Shown here: positions 10,101 to 22,754 of the stretch, one piece after another | Layout of the letters: the number at the start of each line of letters is the position of its first letter | How positions within the stretch are numbered: position 1 is the stretch's first letter | Translations under genes and position numbers: made by a program | Origin: Syntrophobacteraceae bacterium | GTDB lineage: Bacteria; Desulfobacterota; Syntrophobacteria; Syntrophobacterales; Syntrophobacteraceae | Direction: 5' to 3' | Assembly: GCA_031292215.1 (NCBI GenBank) | Contig: JARLHO010000050.1 | Span: 1 to 64,000, forward strand | Length of the DNA stretch: 64,000 nt | Notes under the pieces: generated by a model | What the model was told of the DNA's origin: nothing | What the model saw: only the letters and a program-made list of their open reading frames with translations | Databases searched by the model: none

Positions 10101-13100
10101 AATGGCTTTCGCCGTAGCCTTTGCTCTTGCGCTGTTTAGGCCGAGCGCCCTGATTGCCGCCGTTCCCATCCTCGCTCTTTGGTTTGGCTCTCCTGCTATC
10201 GTCTGGTGGCTCAGCCGGCCGCTCGATTTGCTGGAAGAAAGGCTAACAAGCGAGCAGACCGCCTTTTTGCGCAACCTATCCCGGAAAACCTGGGCCTTTT
10301 TCGAGACCTTCGTCGGCCCCCAAGATAACTGGCTGCCCCCCGATAACGTTCAGGAGCATCCCCTGGCGGTGATTGCGCACCGCACCTCGCCAACCAACAT
10401 CGGCCTGGCGCTGACAGCCAATTTGACAGCCTACGATTTTGGCTATCTTTCGGCGGGGCGACTCCTTGAGCGCACAGAGAACGCCTTCCGCGCAATGGAA
10501 GCCCTCGATAGACACCGGGGCCACTTCTATAACTGGTACGACACCCAATCGTTACAGCCGCTTTTGCCGCTCTACATTTCCTCGGTCGACTCCGGAAATC
10601 TCGCGGGCCATCTGCTGACATTGCGCCAGGGCCTTATCGCCCTGGCCGATGACACTATCGTTGGAACGCAACTCTTTGACGGGCTAAGCGACACGTTCAG
10701 GGTCCTGGGAGACGTTTTGCCAAGGACTGCCCCGGTCCAGCTCGCTAAACTTCAAAAGGAGCTGGGCGAACTCGGCGACCCATCCCGGCCGGCAACTCTT
10801 TCAAAGACCGGGCTGTGCCTTGAGCGGCTTTTGCTGACGGCCTGCGAAGTCGTCGCGGCCATCGAATCTTTCGAGAGATTTCCCGGCCGAGAAGATGCCC
10901 TGTGGTGGGCGCGCGCATTCGCTTCCCAATGCCGGGACGCCGTAGAGGAAATAGAGCATCTCGCTCCGTGGACGCAGATGCTCTCTTCTCCGGATAGGCC
11001 CCCGAACTTTCACGGTATCGATGAGATTGTGACGCTGCGCCGGTTGGCAAACCTCAACGAGGGGCTCCTGCCGGAAATAGACCATCGACTGGCCCTAAGT
11101 GTTGCCCCGGGAGAGAAGGCGTGGCTCGGGGAACTACGCTCTTTTGTCCTGGAGGGGGGACTGCGCGCCGGAGAACGGATTGGGGCTATTGAGCGGTTCG
11201 CCATACAGGCAAATGAGTTTGCCCGCATGGAATATGATTTCCTATACGATAAGGCGCGTCACCTTCTGGCCATCGGCTACAACGTGAGCGAACACAGGCG
11301 GGACGCAAGCTATTACGATCTGCTGGCTTCGGAAGCCAGACTTTCGAGCTTCGTTGCGATTTCTCAGGGAGCATTGCCCCAGGATAGCTGGTTCGCCCTT
11401 GGACGCCTGCTTACTACCGCCGGCGGGGAACCGGTCCTGCTCTCGTGGAGCGGGTCGATGTTTGAATACCTCATGCCGCTCCTGGTTATGCCGACATACG
11501 AAAACACACTGCTCGATCGGACCTGCAAGGCTGCTGTGGCCGCCCAGATCGAGTATGGTCGAAAATGCGGGACGCCCTGGGGCATTTCAGAATCGGGATA
11601 TAATGCCGTCGATGTTCAACTAAACTACCAGTACCGGTCCTTCGGAGTGCCGGGCCTGGGGCTGAAACGGGGGCTTTCCGAAGACCTTGTGATCGCACCG
11701 TATGCTACGGTGCTGGCGCTGATGGTTGCGCCCGCAAAAGCTTGCGCTAATCTTTTGCGCCTTGCGGCTGAAGGGTTTCTGGGAAAATTGGGCTTCCATG
11801 AAGCAATCGACTACACCCCTTCGCGCTTGCGCCGTGGTCAGCCGAGCGCTGTGATTCGATCCTACATGGTTCATCACCAGGGGATGAGCTTTCTTGCCTT
11901 GGCCTATCAACTCCTGGGCCGTCCCATGCAGAAACGATTCGAATCCGAACCCTTGTTCCAGGCGACCTTGCTGTTGCTCCAGGAAAGGACGCCAAAGGCC
12001 AGCGCGTTCTATGCGCGAACGACCGAGCTCTCCGAGTCTCTTGCGGCCCCCGGTGGCTCGGAGACCCCTGTGCGTGTTTTTAGCAGCCCCGACACGCCGA
12101 CTCCCGAAGTGCAGTTGCTCTCAAACGGCAGATATCATCTGATGGTCACTAACGCCGGCGGCGGCTACAGCCGCTGGAACGACATCGCCGTAACCCGTTG
12201 GCGAGAAGACGCCACGCGCGATAACTGGGGGGCGTTTTGCTACATCCAGGACGTTTCCGGCAAAAAGTTCCAGTCCACAACGTATCAACCGACGCTCAAG
12301 CGATCGAAAAACTTTGAGGCGATTTTTTCGGAAGGCCGAGCGGAGTTTCGCTGCCGCCACGACGACCTGGACGTCTACACCGAGATCGTTGTCTCGCCTG
12401 AAGACGATATTGAGCTTCGCCGGATCACTATCACCAACCGCAGTCGCACGCGCAAGGAAATCGATGTCACGAGCTACGCCGAAGTGGTCCTGGCCTCGCC
12501 GGTCGCAGACGCGCTCCATCCGGCCTTTAGCAATCTATTTGTCCAAACCGGGATCCTGCGTAAACAGCGGGCGATTCTTTGCACTCGGCGCCCCCGGTCC
12601 GTAGACGAAAAGACGCCTTGGATGCTCCATCTCATGGCCGTGCATGGGGCAAAAACCGGGGAGGTGTCCTACGAAACGGATCGGCTGCGCTTTATCGGCC
12701 GCGAAAACACTCTGGCCAATCCGCAGGCGATGAGCGGACCCTCGGATCCTTTAGGGGTGCTTTCGGGCGCCGAGGGGTCGGTCCTTGACCCCATTGTGGC
12801 CATCCGTTACCGCATAACGCTCGATCCGGAAAAACCGGCGACCGTAAATATCGTCTCAGGGATAAGTGAGACGCGGGAAGGCGCCATTAGCCTGGTGGAA
12901 AAATACCAGGATCGCCACCTCGCCGATCGGGTCTTCGATCTGGCATGGACCCATAGCCAGGTGCTCTTGCGCCAGATAAACGCAACGCAGGCCGACGCGC
13001 AGCTCTACTGCCGGCTGGCGGGCTCGATCATTTACGCAAATCCGTTGCTGCGAGCCGATCCGCGCGTTCTCATAAAGAACCACCGGGGCCAATCCGGTCT

Positions 13101-15945
13101 TTGGGGCCACGGTATTTCCGGCGATTTGCCCATTGTGCTGCTGCGTATCGAAGATCCGGCGAATATCGATCTCGTGCGCCAGCTCGTGCAGGCCCACGCG
13201 TACTGGCGTCTAAACGGCCTGGCGGTCGATCTGGTGATCTGGAACGAAGATCATGCCGGCTACCGCCAGATCCTTCACGATCAGATCATGGGGCTCATCG
13301 CAGCGGGTATCGAAGTCAACGTGACCGATCGGCCGGGCGGGATTTTCGTAAGAGCTGCGGACCAGTTGGCCGAAGAGGACCGTATCCTTATCCAAACGGT
13401 TGCCCGAGCCGTTATAGCCGACAGCCGCGGGACGCTGCAAGACCAGATTGGCGGCCGCAGGCAAGTCGAGGCGAGCGCGCCCCTCCTTACCCCCACCCGA
13501 ACGCAGCGCCCGGAACCCGTAGCTCTTGCTCCCCTGCCTCGAAACGATTTGAAATTTTTTAACGGCCTTGGCGGATTTACTCCCGATGGGCGCGAGTACG
13601 TTATCACCACCGCTCAGGGACAACTGACGCCGGCCCCATGGGTTAATGTTCTGGCCAACCCCCACTTTGGAACGGTCATCTCGGAAAGCGGCCTTGCCTA
13701 CACCTGGGGCGAGAATGCCCACGAGTTCCGCCTCACTCCCTGGGGAAACGATCCGGTAAGCGATGCGAGCGCGGAAGCGTTTTACCTCCGCGATGAGGAG
13801 CGAGGCCATTTCTGGTCACCCACTCCGCTGCCCTGCCGCGGAACGACCCCCTACGTCACCCGCCACGGCTTCGGCTACAGTGTCTTCGAACACACCGAGC
13901 GAGGCATCCGCTCCGAGCTTTGGGTTTATGTGGCCCTCGACGCACCAGTCAAGTTCGCGGTGCTAAAGGTGCGAAACGAAACCGATAGATCCCGTCGCAT
14001 CTCCGCTACCGGATACGCGGAATGGGTCCTTGGGGACTTGCGGCCAAAAACGACCATGCACGTCATTACCGAAATCGACCCGGAAAGCGGGGCGCTCTTT
14101 GCCCGCAACCCCTATAACACCGAGTTTGGCGAGTGCACTGCCTTCTATGATGTTGACGACGTCTCCCGCACCGTTAGCGGCGATCGGACGGAGTTTCTGG
14201 GGCGAAACGGCGCCTTGAGCTCACCTTTGGCCATGACCCGCACGCGCCTTTCCGGCAAAGTGGGGGCTGCCCTGGACCCTTGCGCCGCGATGCAGGTGAG
14301 CTTCGATCTGGGCGCCGGCCAGGAGCGAGAAATCGTCTTCCGGCTGGGAGTCGGGCGAGACGCCGAGGAGGCCAAAAGCCTGGTCAAGCGCTTCCGGGGA
14401 ACCGTTGCTGCCAGAAGCGCTCTCGATGTGGTGTGGCAGCACTGGACCCACACCCTGGGGGCGGTAAATGTGGAAACCCCCGACCAGTCCTTAAATGTGC
14501 TGGTAAACGGTTGGCTCTTGTACCAGACCCTTGCCTGCCGCCTGTGGGCAAGAAGCGGATACTACCAGTCGGGAGGGGCTTTCGGTTTCCGCGATCAGTT
14601 ACAAGACGTGATGGCGCTCATCCACGCAGCGCCACAGCTTACGCGCGAACACCTCCTTCTGTGCGCCTCCCGCCAGTTCCAGGAAGGAGACGTGCAACAC
14701 TGGTGGCACCCTCCCACAGGGCGGGGCGTTCGCACGCACTGCTCAGACGATTACCTCTGGCTGCCGCTTGCGACCTACCGCTATGTTCTACACACCGGGG
14801 ACACCGGAGTATTGGATGAGCCCGTTCAATTCCTTTACGGCCGCCAGGTAAAAGAGGACGAAGACTCCTACTACGATCTGCCGGGAAGATCCGAGGAGGC
14901 CGCAACCCTTTACGAACACTGTGTCCGGGCCATCAAATACGGCCTCAAATTCGGCGAGCGGGGGTTGCCGCTGATCGGCTCCGGGGACTGGAACGACGGC
15001 ATGAACCTGGTGGGCGAACATGGAAAAGGCGAAAGCGTCTGGCTGGGTTTTTTCCTCTTTGATGTGCTCGCGCGCTTTGCCGAGATTGCCGAAAAACGTG
15101 GCGACGTGTCCTTTGCCAAGCGTTGCCAAAAGGAAGCGGCTCAACTGCGGGCAAAAATCGAAGAAAACGGCTGGGACGGCGAGTGGTATCGCCGGGCATA
15201 CTTTGACGACGGCTCTCCTCTTGGCGCCTCGGCTAATACGGAGTGCCGGATTGATTCGATTTCGCAAAGCTGGTCTGTTTTATCCGGGGCAGGGGACGAA
15301 AAACGCTCGCGCATGGCCATGGAAGCCGTCTATGAGCGCCTCGTCCGTAGCGACCCTGGACTGGTCCAGCTCCTTTCCCCCCCCTTCGACAAATCGGAGT
15401 TAAATCCGGGCTACATTAAAGGCTATGTCCCGGGCGTTAGAGAAAACGGCGGCCAATATACCCATGCGGCCATCTGGGCGGCGATGGCCTTCGCTCGCCT
15501 GGGGGACAACCGGCGCGCCTGGGAGCTCTTTACCATGATAAACCCCGTTAACCATGCGAGATCGAGCGAGGAGAGCGCCCGCTACAAAGTGGAGCCCTAC
15601 GTCGTTTCGGCCGATGTCTACGCGGTGGCCCCCCATATCGGTCGAGGAGGCTGGACATGGTATACGGGCTCGGCTGCCTGGATGTACCGGTTGATCGTGG
15701 AATCTTTTCTGGGGCTAAGTCTCGAAGTCGACAAATTGCGCTTTACACCGTGCCTTCCCGCGGACTGGGAAGGGTTTACGATGCACTACCGGTATCGGGA
15801 GACAGTCTACCACATAGCCGTTTTGCAATCGCAGACCGGCAGAGGCGAGACGCGTGTCACAGTAGATAACGTCGAGCAACCCGATAAGACGGTTACCCTT
15901 GTCGACGATCACCGGGAGCACTCGGTAGAGGTGAGAATAAACTGA
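7192..15945 (+). CDS. ndvB: Cyclic beta-1,2-glucan synthase (NdvB/ChvB type)
   Basis: This giant 2917-residue inner-membrane enzyme polymerises UDP-glucose into a linear beta-1,2-glucan, cuts it and cyclises it for the periplasm (osmotic adaptation). In order: an N-terminal helical region; two membrane helices near residues 425-485; a GT84 glycosyltransferase with DTDT near 645 and RRSRWIRGDWQ near 800; further membrane helices to about 980; a glycoamylase-like domain (HFYNWYDTQSLQPLLPLYIS near 1120) with a second part near 1450-1590; then two GH94 phosphorylase-like units. The last carries SGDWNDGMNLVG near residue 2600, with the probable catalytic Asp. All modules of the family are present and the length is normal (about 2800-2900). 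The frame is undamaged. Confidence 0.93.
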   Translation: MKSGTKAFGRTLLLLRRRLFFAKSPLKKCAVDEPPLRSELFSADQMEQHGKTLADWHRLTPGRPRDRLLRRVAENQEVLLSVHNLLTRAVKAERRITPAGEWLLDNFYLIEEQIRTARLHLPRGYSQELPRLLDGPSAGLPRVYDIALETISHGDGRVDLESLAGFVAAYQTVSELSLGELWAIPIMLRLALIENLRRVATRISSDRADRNLADYWADQMTEIAGRDPKSLILVIADMARSDPPMVGSFIAEFSRRLQGQGPALALPLTWIEQRLAESAQTIEQLVRSENQQQAVDQVSMSNSIGSLRFLAAMDWREFVETISLVEKTLGADPGNIYPKMDFASRDRYRHVVEKTAKHSLYSEKEVAGLAIRLAQEGAARKGGDDRAAHVGFYLVGRGLAQLERVAGVRRSLSGVLCKFGRRYPLALYGGAIVAISVLFCWLMVMKAQESSRNGWLLAPAGLLFFLSASHLGVAVVNWLATLMATPHPLPRLDFSKGIPKESRTLVIVPAMLTSLPNIEDLLDGLEVRFLANRDDNLHFALLTDFTDALRETMPEDDALLQLARERIEELNEKYPSGSQSDIFLLFHRPRRWNPDERVWMGYERKRGKLSDLNWLLRAGPNTSPGDRFSLIVGKTAVLASVKYVITLDTDTQLARDSARQFVGAMAHPLNRARYDDEKKRVVEGYAILQPRVALSLPGSNRSRYARMCGNDAGIDPYTRAVSDVYQDLFGEGSFIGKGIYDVDAFERAINDRFPPNRILSHDLLEGCYARAALLSDVQLYEEYPSRYSADVSRRSRWIRGDWQIGRWVLPGVPGKDSRFEKNSLSMLSRWKIFDNLRRSLTPFALTLVLLLGWTQLRSAWLWSLSVTGIILIPALIGALPGVIKKPGDVTLRQHLAEALFSTGRGLARAGFFLVCLPYEAFFSLDAVFRTLWRLLISHRKLLEWNPSSGRDQNLRTDLAGSCKTMWIAPAMAFAVAFALALFRPSALIAAVPILALWFGSPAIVWWLSRPLDLLEERLTSEQTAFLRNLSRKTWAFFETFVGPQDNWLPPDNVQEHPLAVIAHRTSPTNIGLALTANLTAYDFGYLSAGRLLERTENAFRAMEALDRHRGHFYNWYDTQSLQPLLPLYISSVDSGNLAGHLLTLRQGLIALADDTIVGTQLFDGLSDTFRVLGDVLPRTAPVQLAKLQKELGELGDPSRPATLSKTGLCLERLLLTACEVVAAIESFERFPGREDALWWARAFASQCRDAVEEIEHLAPWTQMLSSPDRPPNFHGIDEIVTLRRLANLNEGLLPEIDHRLALSVAPGEKAWLGELRSFVLEGGLRAGERIGAIERFAIQANEFARMEYDFLYDKARHLLAIGYNVSEHRRDASYYDLLASEARLSSFVAISQGALPQDSWFALGRLLTTAGGEPVLLSWSGSMFEYLMPLLVMPTYENTLLDRTCKAAVAAQIEYGRKCGTPWGISESGYNAVDVQLNYQYRSFGVPGLGLKRGLSEDLVIAPYATVLALMVAPAKACANLLRLAAEGFLGKLGFHEAIDYTPSRLRRGQPSAVIRSYMVHHQGMSFLALAYQLLGRPMQKRFESEPLFQATLLLLQERTPKASAFYARTTELSESLAAPGGSETPVRVFSSPDTPTPEVQLLSNGRYHLMVTNAGGGYSRWNDIAVTRWREDATRDNWGAFCYIQDVSGKKFQSTTYQPTLKRSKNFEAIFSEGRAEFRCRHDDLDVYTEIVVSPEDDIELRRITITNRSRTRKEIDVTSYAEVVLASPVADALHPAFSNLFVQTGILRKQRAILCTRRPRSVDEKTPWMLHLMAVHGAKTGEVSYETDRLRFIGRENTLANPQAMSGPSDPLGVLSGAEGSVLDPIVAIRYRITLDPEKPATVNIVSGISETREGAISLVEKYQDRHLADRVFDLAWTHSQVLLRQINATQADAQLYCRLAGSIIYANPLLRADPRVLIKNHRGQSGLWGHGISGDLPIVLLRIEDPANIDLVRQLVQAHAYWRLNGLAVDLVIWNEDHAGYRQILHDQIMGLIAAGIEVNVTDRPGGIFVRAADQLAEEDRILIQTVARAVIADSRGTLQDQIGGRRQVEASAPLLTPTRTQRPEPVALAPLPRNDLKFFNGLGGFTPDGREYVITTAQGQLTPAPWVNVLANPHFGTVISESGLAYTWGENAHEFRLTPWGNDPVSDASAEAFYLRDEERGHFWSPTPLPCRGTTPYVTRHGFGYSVFEHTERGIRSELWVYVALDAPVKFAVLKVRNETDRSRRISATGYAEWVLGDLRPKTTMHVITEIDPESGALFARNPYNTEFGECTAFYDVDDVSRTVSGDRTEFLGRNGALSSPLAMTRTRLSGKVGAALDPCAAMQVSFDLGAGQEREIVFRLGVGRDAEEAKSLVKRFRGTVAARSALDVVWQHWTHTLGAVNVETPDQSLNVLVNGWLLYQTLACRLWARSGYYQSGGAFGFRDQLQDVMALIHAAPQLTREHLLLCASRQFQEGDVQHWWHPPTGRGVRTHCSDDYLWLPLATYRYVLHTGDTGVLDEPVQFLYGRQVKEDEDSYYDLPGRSEEAATLYEHCVRAIKYGLKFGERGLPLIGSGDWNDGMNLVGEHGKGESVWLGFFLFDVLARFAEIAEKRGDVSFAKRCQKEAAQLRAKIEENGWDGEWYRRAYFDDGSPLGASANTECRIDSISQSWSVLSGAGDEKRSRMAMEAVYERLVRSDPGLVQLLSPPFDKSELNPGYIKGYVPGVRENGGQYTHAAIWAAMAFARLGDNRRAWELFTMINPVNHARSSEESARYKVEPYVVSADVYAVAPHIGRGGWTWYTGSAAWMYRLIVESFLGLSLEVDKLRFTPCLPADWEGFTMHYRYRETVYHIAVLQSQTGRGETRVTVDNVEQPDKTVTLVDDHREHSVEVRIN

Positions 15946-15965
15946 TCGACCAACAAAACTTCTTA

Positions 15966-17798
15966 TCAGGTGCTTTTCATGTCGCCACTCAAGGCTTTTT
16001 CAAATTTATCCTTCTGCTTGAGCAGGTAATCGCGCATCGAGCCGCCCTCGGCGATCGCCTGGTCGATAGTTGCGACCGCGTCCTCATACATGCCGTTGAC
16101 AAAATAGGCCTCGGCGAGCGTATCGAGGATTCCCGGGGCAGGGTTTATGGAAGCCGCCTTGAGCGCAAGTCTTAAGGCTTCCTCCGGATGGCGGAAGGAA
16201 TAGGGACCGGTCGCATAGAGCCAGGCCAGGTTGTTTAAAGCGGAGGGATCATCGGGCGCCTTATTGAGGGCGGCCCTTAGGACCGATTCGGCCCGGGAGT
16301 ATCTGCCCCTCTGGCTAAGAAGCGCCCCGTAGGCCGAAAGATATTGCACATTGCCCGGGTCTTTGGCGATGGCGTGTTCGAGGATTCTTAGCTCGACGCT
16401 CGCTCGGAGCTCCTTGGTAAAGCCTGCCTTGTTGGCCCTCCAGTTGGCGAAAAGAAGAGCCGATATTACGGCTGCAAAGAGCAAAACGGAGCCGTAGAGC
16501 TTCCGGTTGTGCCTTCGGATAAGATCCCGGTTCCTGAAAGCTTCCACCAGGAAATTCACTCTCTGCCTGATGCTGTAGTGGTGCCAACTGGGCAGATCCT
16601 CAATCCTTCCGCTGTGAAAGGCGATCTTTTGAAGCGAGGTGATAAGAGGCTCGGGGTCGCCCACGAGCTCCATGGCGTACAGGTCGGCCTGCCGTTCGCT
16701 GTTGCGCAGAAAATAGCCGAAAATGAACCGAAGAAAGAAAACCATGGCCAGAACTATCGGCAGGGCGGACAGAAGAGAAAAGGTCGATGCGGCTACACCG
16801 CTCGTTGCAGCCGACCAGTTAAAAATTGTCCGGTTTGAGAGTGCGAGCCACTTAAGAGTATCGCCAAGCTCCATCACAAGAAGGACGAAAAGTATCAGGA
16901 GCGCTACGAAAAGCAACAGGTGCTTTTTTCGCACATGTCCCATCTCGTGGGCGATTACGGCCTTTAGTTCGGAAGTGTCAAGGGTTCTCAACAAACCCGC
17001 CGTTATGAGGATGTAGCGCAACCGGGGGAGGATGCCGACCACTCCGGCCGTAAGGATATCGGTTCCAAAAAGAGGCCAGAGAAGAAGGCCGCCGTTCTTG
17101 AAGTCCTGTTCGTCGCAAAACCGTTGCAGTTCGTTCGTCGTATAATCCCGAGGAAGCGGTTTGCAGCCCCACATTCGAACGATCAGCCAGGGGCCGAGGA
17201 GCACGAACCCGAAAAGAGCTACGGAAATGAGCCCCAGTTGGGCGAAATCCGAAGTCATGAAGGCGGGGGCTTTTATTAAGTCGAGTAGATCGGCGGCGAT
17301 GGAAATCAAAAGCCAGGGGAACAGGATGGCGGAAGTAAAAGAAAGGTGTCCCTTTATGAAATGGGCTCGGGACGTCCCCGCGCCTGAGAGGGCCTCGTGG
17401 ACCGGATAGCCGAAATACCAGACGATCGCCAGGTGCACCATGTAGATGGCAAGGCCGACAATCCCCGAGACGGTCGCAAACTTTGTGTATCCTGGAATCA
17501 CGCCCAGGCAGGCGGCTAGATTCAGACCGTAGAGGTAGACCGCGAGAAACCCGATGGCCGTGATGGAAAGAAGCGTTTCGGCGCGAAAATAGGCTCGGGA
17601 AAGTATCGAGGGGGAAGCGTTTTCGTCTGCTGCTTTTTTTAGCTTTCCAAAAGTGCGCCAGCAGCAAAAGACAAAAAAACAAAACAGGGCGAGGATGTAG
17701 AGAGCATCCGGCCAGTGCGGCGCAGGCGGCCTTCCCGTTTGCGGCAGGGTGCTGAAAAGCAGCAGGACTACGATAAAATAGATGAGCTGATTATACAT
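15966..17798 (-). CDS. M48 family membrane metallopeptidase with C-terminal TPR repeats
   Basis: A 610-residue membrane protease of the HtpX/Ste24 type. It has N-terminal membrane helices up to about residue 220 and the zinc motif HEMGH near residue 281. Two more helices follow, then the third zinc ligand in NSERQADLYAMEL. A final helix near 435 leads to a TPR region (LRILEHAIAKDPGNVQYLSA and PDDPSALNNLAWLYATG). The M48-plus-TPR arrangement suggests substrate selection by the TPRs in the periplasm or cytoplasm. The start at 17798 lacks a clear ribosome binding site. It lies downstream of purF on the same strand and converges with ndvB 20 bases away. Confidence 0.88.
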   Translation of the reverse strand: MYNQLIYFIVVLLLFSTLPQTGRPPAPHWPDALYILALFCFFVFCCWRTFGKLKKAADENASPSILSRAYFRAETLLSITAIGFLAVYLYGLNLAACLGVIPGYTKFATVSGIVGLAIYMVHLAIVWYFGYPVHEALSGAGTSRAHFIKGHLSFTSAILFPWLLISIAADLLDLIKAPAFMTSDFAQLGLISVALFGFVLLGPWLIVRMWGCKPLPRDYTTNELQRFCDEQDFKNGGLLLWPLFGTDILTAGVVGILPRLRYILITAGLLRTLDTSELKAVIAHEMGHVRKKHLLLFVALLILFVLLVMELGDTLKWLALSNRTIFNWSAATSGVAASTFSLLSALPIVLAMVFFLRFIFGYFLRNSERQADLYAMELVGDPEPLITSLQKIAFHSGRIEDLPSWHHYSIRQRVNFLVEAFRNRDLIRRHNRKLYGSVLLFAAVISALLFANWRANKAGFTKELRASVELRILEHAIAKDPGNVQYLSAYGALLSQRGRYSRAESVLRAALNKAPDDPSALNNLAWLYATGPYSFRHPEEALRLALKAASINPAPGILDTLAEAYFVNGMYEDAVATIDQAIAEGGSMRDYLLKQKDKFEKALSGDMKST

Positions 17799-17849
17799 TT
17801 AAAAAGTTTGAGTCCTCGATTGCTTTCCATAAAAAACAGAACTTAAGAC

Positions 17850-19349
17850 TCAAACGCGAGATTTAAACCCGCACCCGGGCGCATCTTTTACCTCAAAGCA
17901 GTGCTTTGCCAACTCATCTTCGAATTGAACCGGGTAGTCCCCGTTAAAACACGCAAGGCAGAACGGATGATCGTTGGACACAGCCCCCGCAGCTTCGAGC
18001 AACCCATCGACGCTCAGATAGTTAAGAGAATCAAGGCCGATGAAATCCCGTATTTCGGCTACCGTGTGCGAGGCGGCGATCAGCTCTCCCTTGGTGGAAA
18101 AGTCTATCCCGTACGGGCAGGGGTAGCGGTGAGGCGGGCAGCTTACCAGCATGTGAACTTCTTTTGCCCCGGCCTGCCGCAGCGAATCTATCCTTGTCCG
18201 GGTAGTGGTGCCCCGAATTATCGAGTCCTCGACGAGAAGAACGCTTTTGCCCTTTAGCAATTCTCGAACGGGGTTTAGTTTGACCCGTACCTGGAAATCC
18301 CGCATCGCCTGGCTGGGTTGGATGAAAGTGCGCCCGACGTAATGGTTTCTTATGACTCCCATCTCCAGCGGGATATTGTTTGCGTGGGCAAAACCGATGG
18401 CCGCGTAATTTCCCGAATCGGGGAAGGGCATCAGCAAATCCGCGTGAATGGAAGGGTTCTCCTTGGCCAGCAAAGCCCCGAGCTTTTTTCGGAACATATA
18501 GACGTTCTGGTTGAAGATATTGCTGTCGGGCCTCGAAAAGTAGATGAATTCGAATATGCAATACGAAGGACGCTTTTTGGGGAAAGGGAAAATCGAACGT
18601 ATACCGTCATCGTCGATAATTATAATTTCGCCCGGCTCGATGTCCCGGATGTAGGTGGCCTCGACGAGATCCAGGGCGCAGGTCTCCGAGGCCAGAACGT
18701 AGGCGCCGCCTTCGAGCTCTCCCAGGCAAAGAGGCCTGAAACCGTTGGGGTCCCGCACCCCGATCAGCATGTCGCGGGTGCTCATGACCAGCGAGTAGGC
18801 CCCCTTTACCCTTTTTAGGGTTTCCACCAGGGCATCCTCTATCCCTTGCTCCAGGTTTCGGGCCAGCAGGTGCATAAAAATTTCGGTGTCCATCGTGGAG
18901 CGAAAAATCGCTCCTTTCCTCTCGAGCTCGCGGCGCAGTTCGACCGCGTTTACCAGGTTGCCGTTGTGGCCGATGGCATAGTAATTGTTGCCGTGAAACA
19001 CCACGAAAGGCTGAGCGTTTGAGGCAAGGGATGACCCGGTGGTCGAGTAGCGCACATGTCCTATGGCCAGGTAGCCCCTGAGGCTCTTTAGGATTTCTTC
19101 GTTAAATATGTCGTGTACCAGCCCCATGCTCTTGTGCGTGGTGATCCGGGCGCCGTCCGAGGCAGCGATCCCGGCGCTTTCCTGGCCTCGGTGCTGCAGG
19201 GCGTAGAGGCCGAAATAGGAGAGCTTGGCCGCGTCTTCATGGCCGAAAATCCCGAAGATGCCGCACTCTTCCTTTTTGCTCGGATTATATGGCGTTAAAA
19301 TCCGCCCTTTCGCGGATAAGATTTCGCGCTCAGGCAGGTTGTTTTCCAT
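17850..19349 (-). CDS. purF: Amidophosphoribosyltransferase
   Basis: PurF catalyses the first committed step of purine synthesis, glutamine plus PRPP to 5-phosphoribosylamine. A short propeptide is followed by CGIFGIFG, whose Cys becomes the N-terminal nucleophile of the class II glutaminase domain. HRGQESAGI and the PRPP loop VEDSIIRGTTTR are present. The C-terminal cysteines (PFCLACFNGDYP) suggest the Bacillus-type enzyme with an Fe-S cluster, but this needs checking. ATG 19349 follows AAAGGAT; an upstream extension to 19412 is less likely. It lies 136 bases after carB on the same strand. Confidence 0.95.
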   Translation of the reverse strand: MENNLPEREILSAKGRILTPYNPSKKEECGIFGIFGHEDAAKLSYFGLYALQHRGQESAGIAASDGARITTHKSMGLVHDIFNEEILKSLRGYLAIGHVRYSTTGSSLASNAQPFVVFHGNNYYAIGHNGNLVNAVELRRELERKGAIFRSTMDTEIFMHLLARNLEQGIEDALVETLKRVKGAYSLVMSTRDMLIGVRDPNGFRPLCLGELEGGAYVLASETCALDLVEATYIRDIEPGEIIIIDDDGIRSIFPFPKKRPSYCIFEFIYFSRPDSNIFNQNVYMFRKKLGALLAKENPSIHADLLMPFPDSGNYAAIGFAHANNIPLEMGVIRNHYVGRTFIQPSQAMRDFQVRVKLNPVRELLKGKSVLLVEDSIIRGTTTRTRIDSLRQAGAKEVHMLVSCPPHRYPCPYGIDFSTKGELIAASHTVAEIRDFIGLDSLNYLSVDGLLEAAGAVSNDHPFCLACFNGDYPVQFEDELAKHCFEVKDAPGCGFKSRV

Positions 19350-19485
19350 CACGGTTCTATCCTTTTTACTTCGAAACATATATTGCGAAAAAAGTCCACC
19401 GCAGCTCCCCACGTGTCCCTGCGGAAGACCCCGGAAATCCTAAACAGGTTCGGGAAGCGGTTTGCCCCTGCTTCCCCCGCGTCTT

Positions 19486-22725
<3,240 letters not shown>

Positions 22726-22754
22726 TTAACTCGGTTTCCTTGAATGCTCGCTCG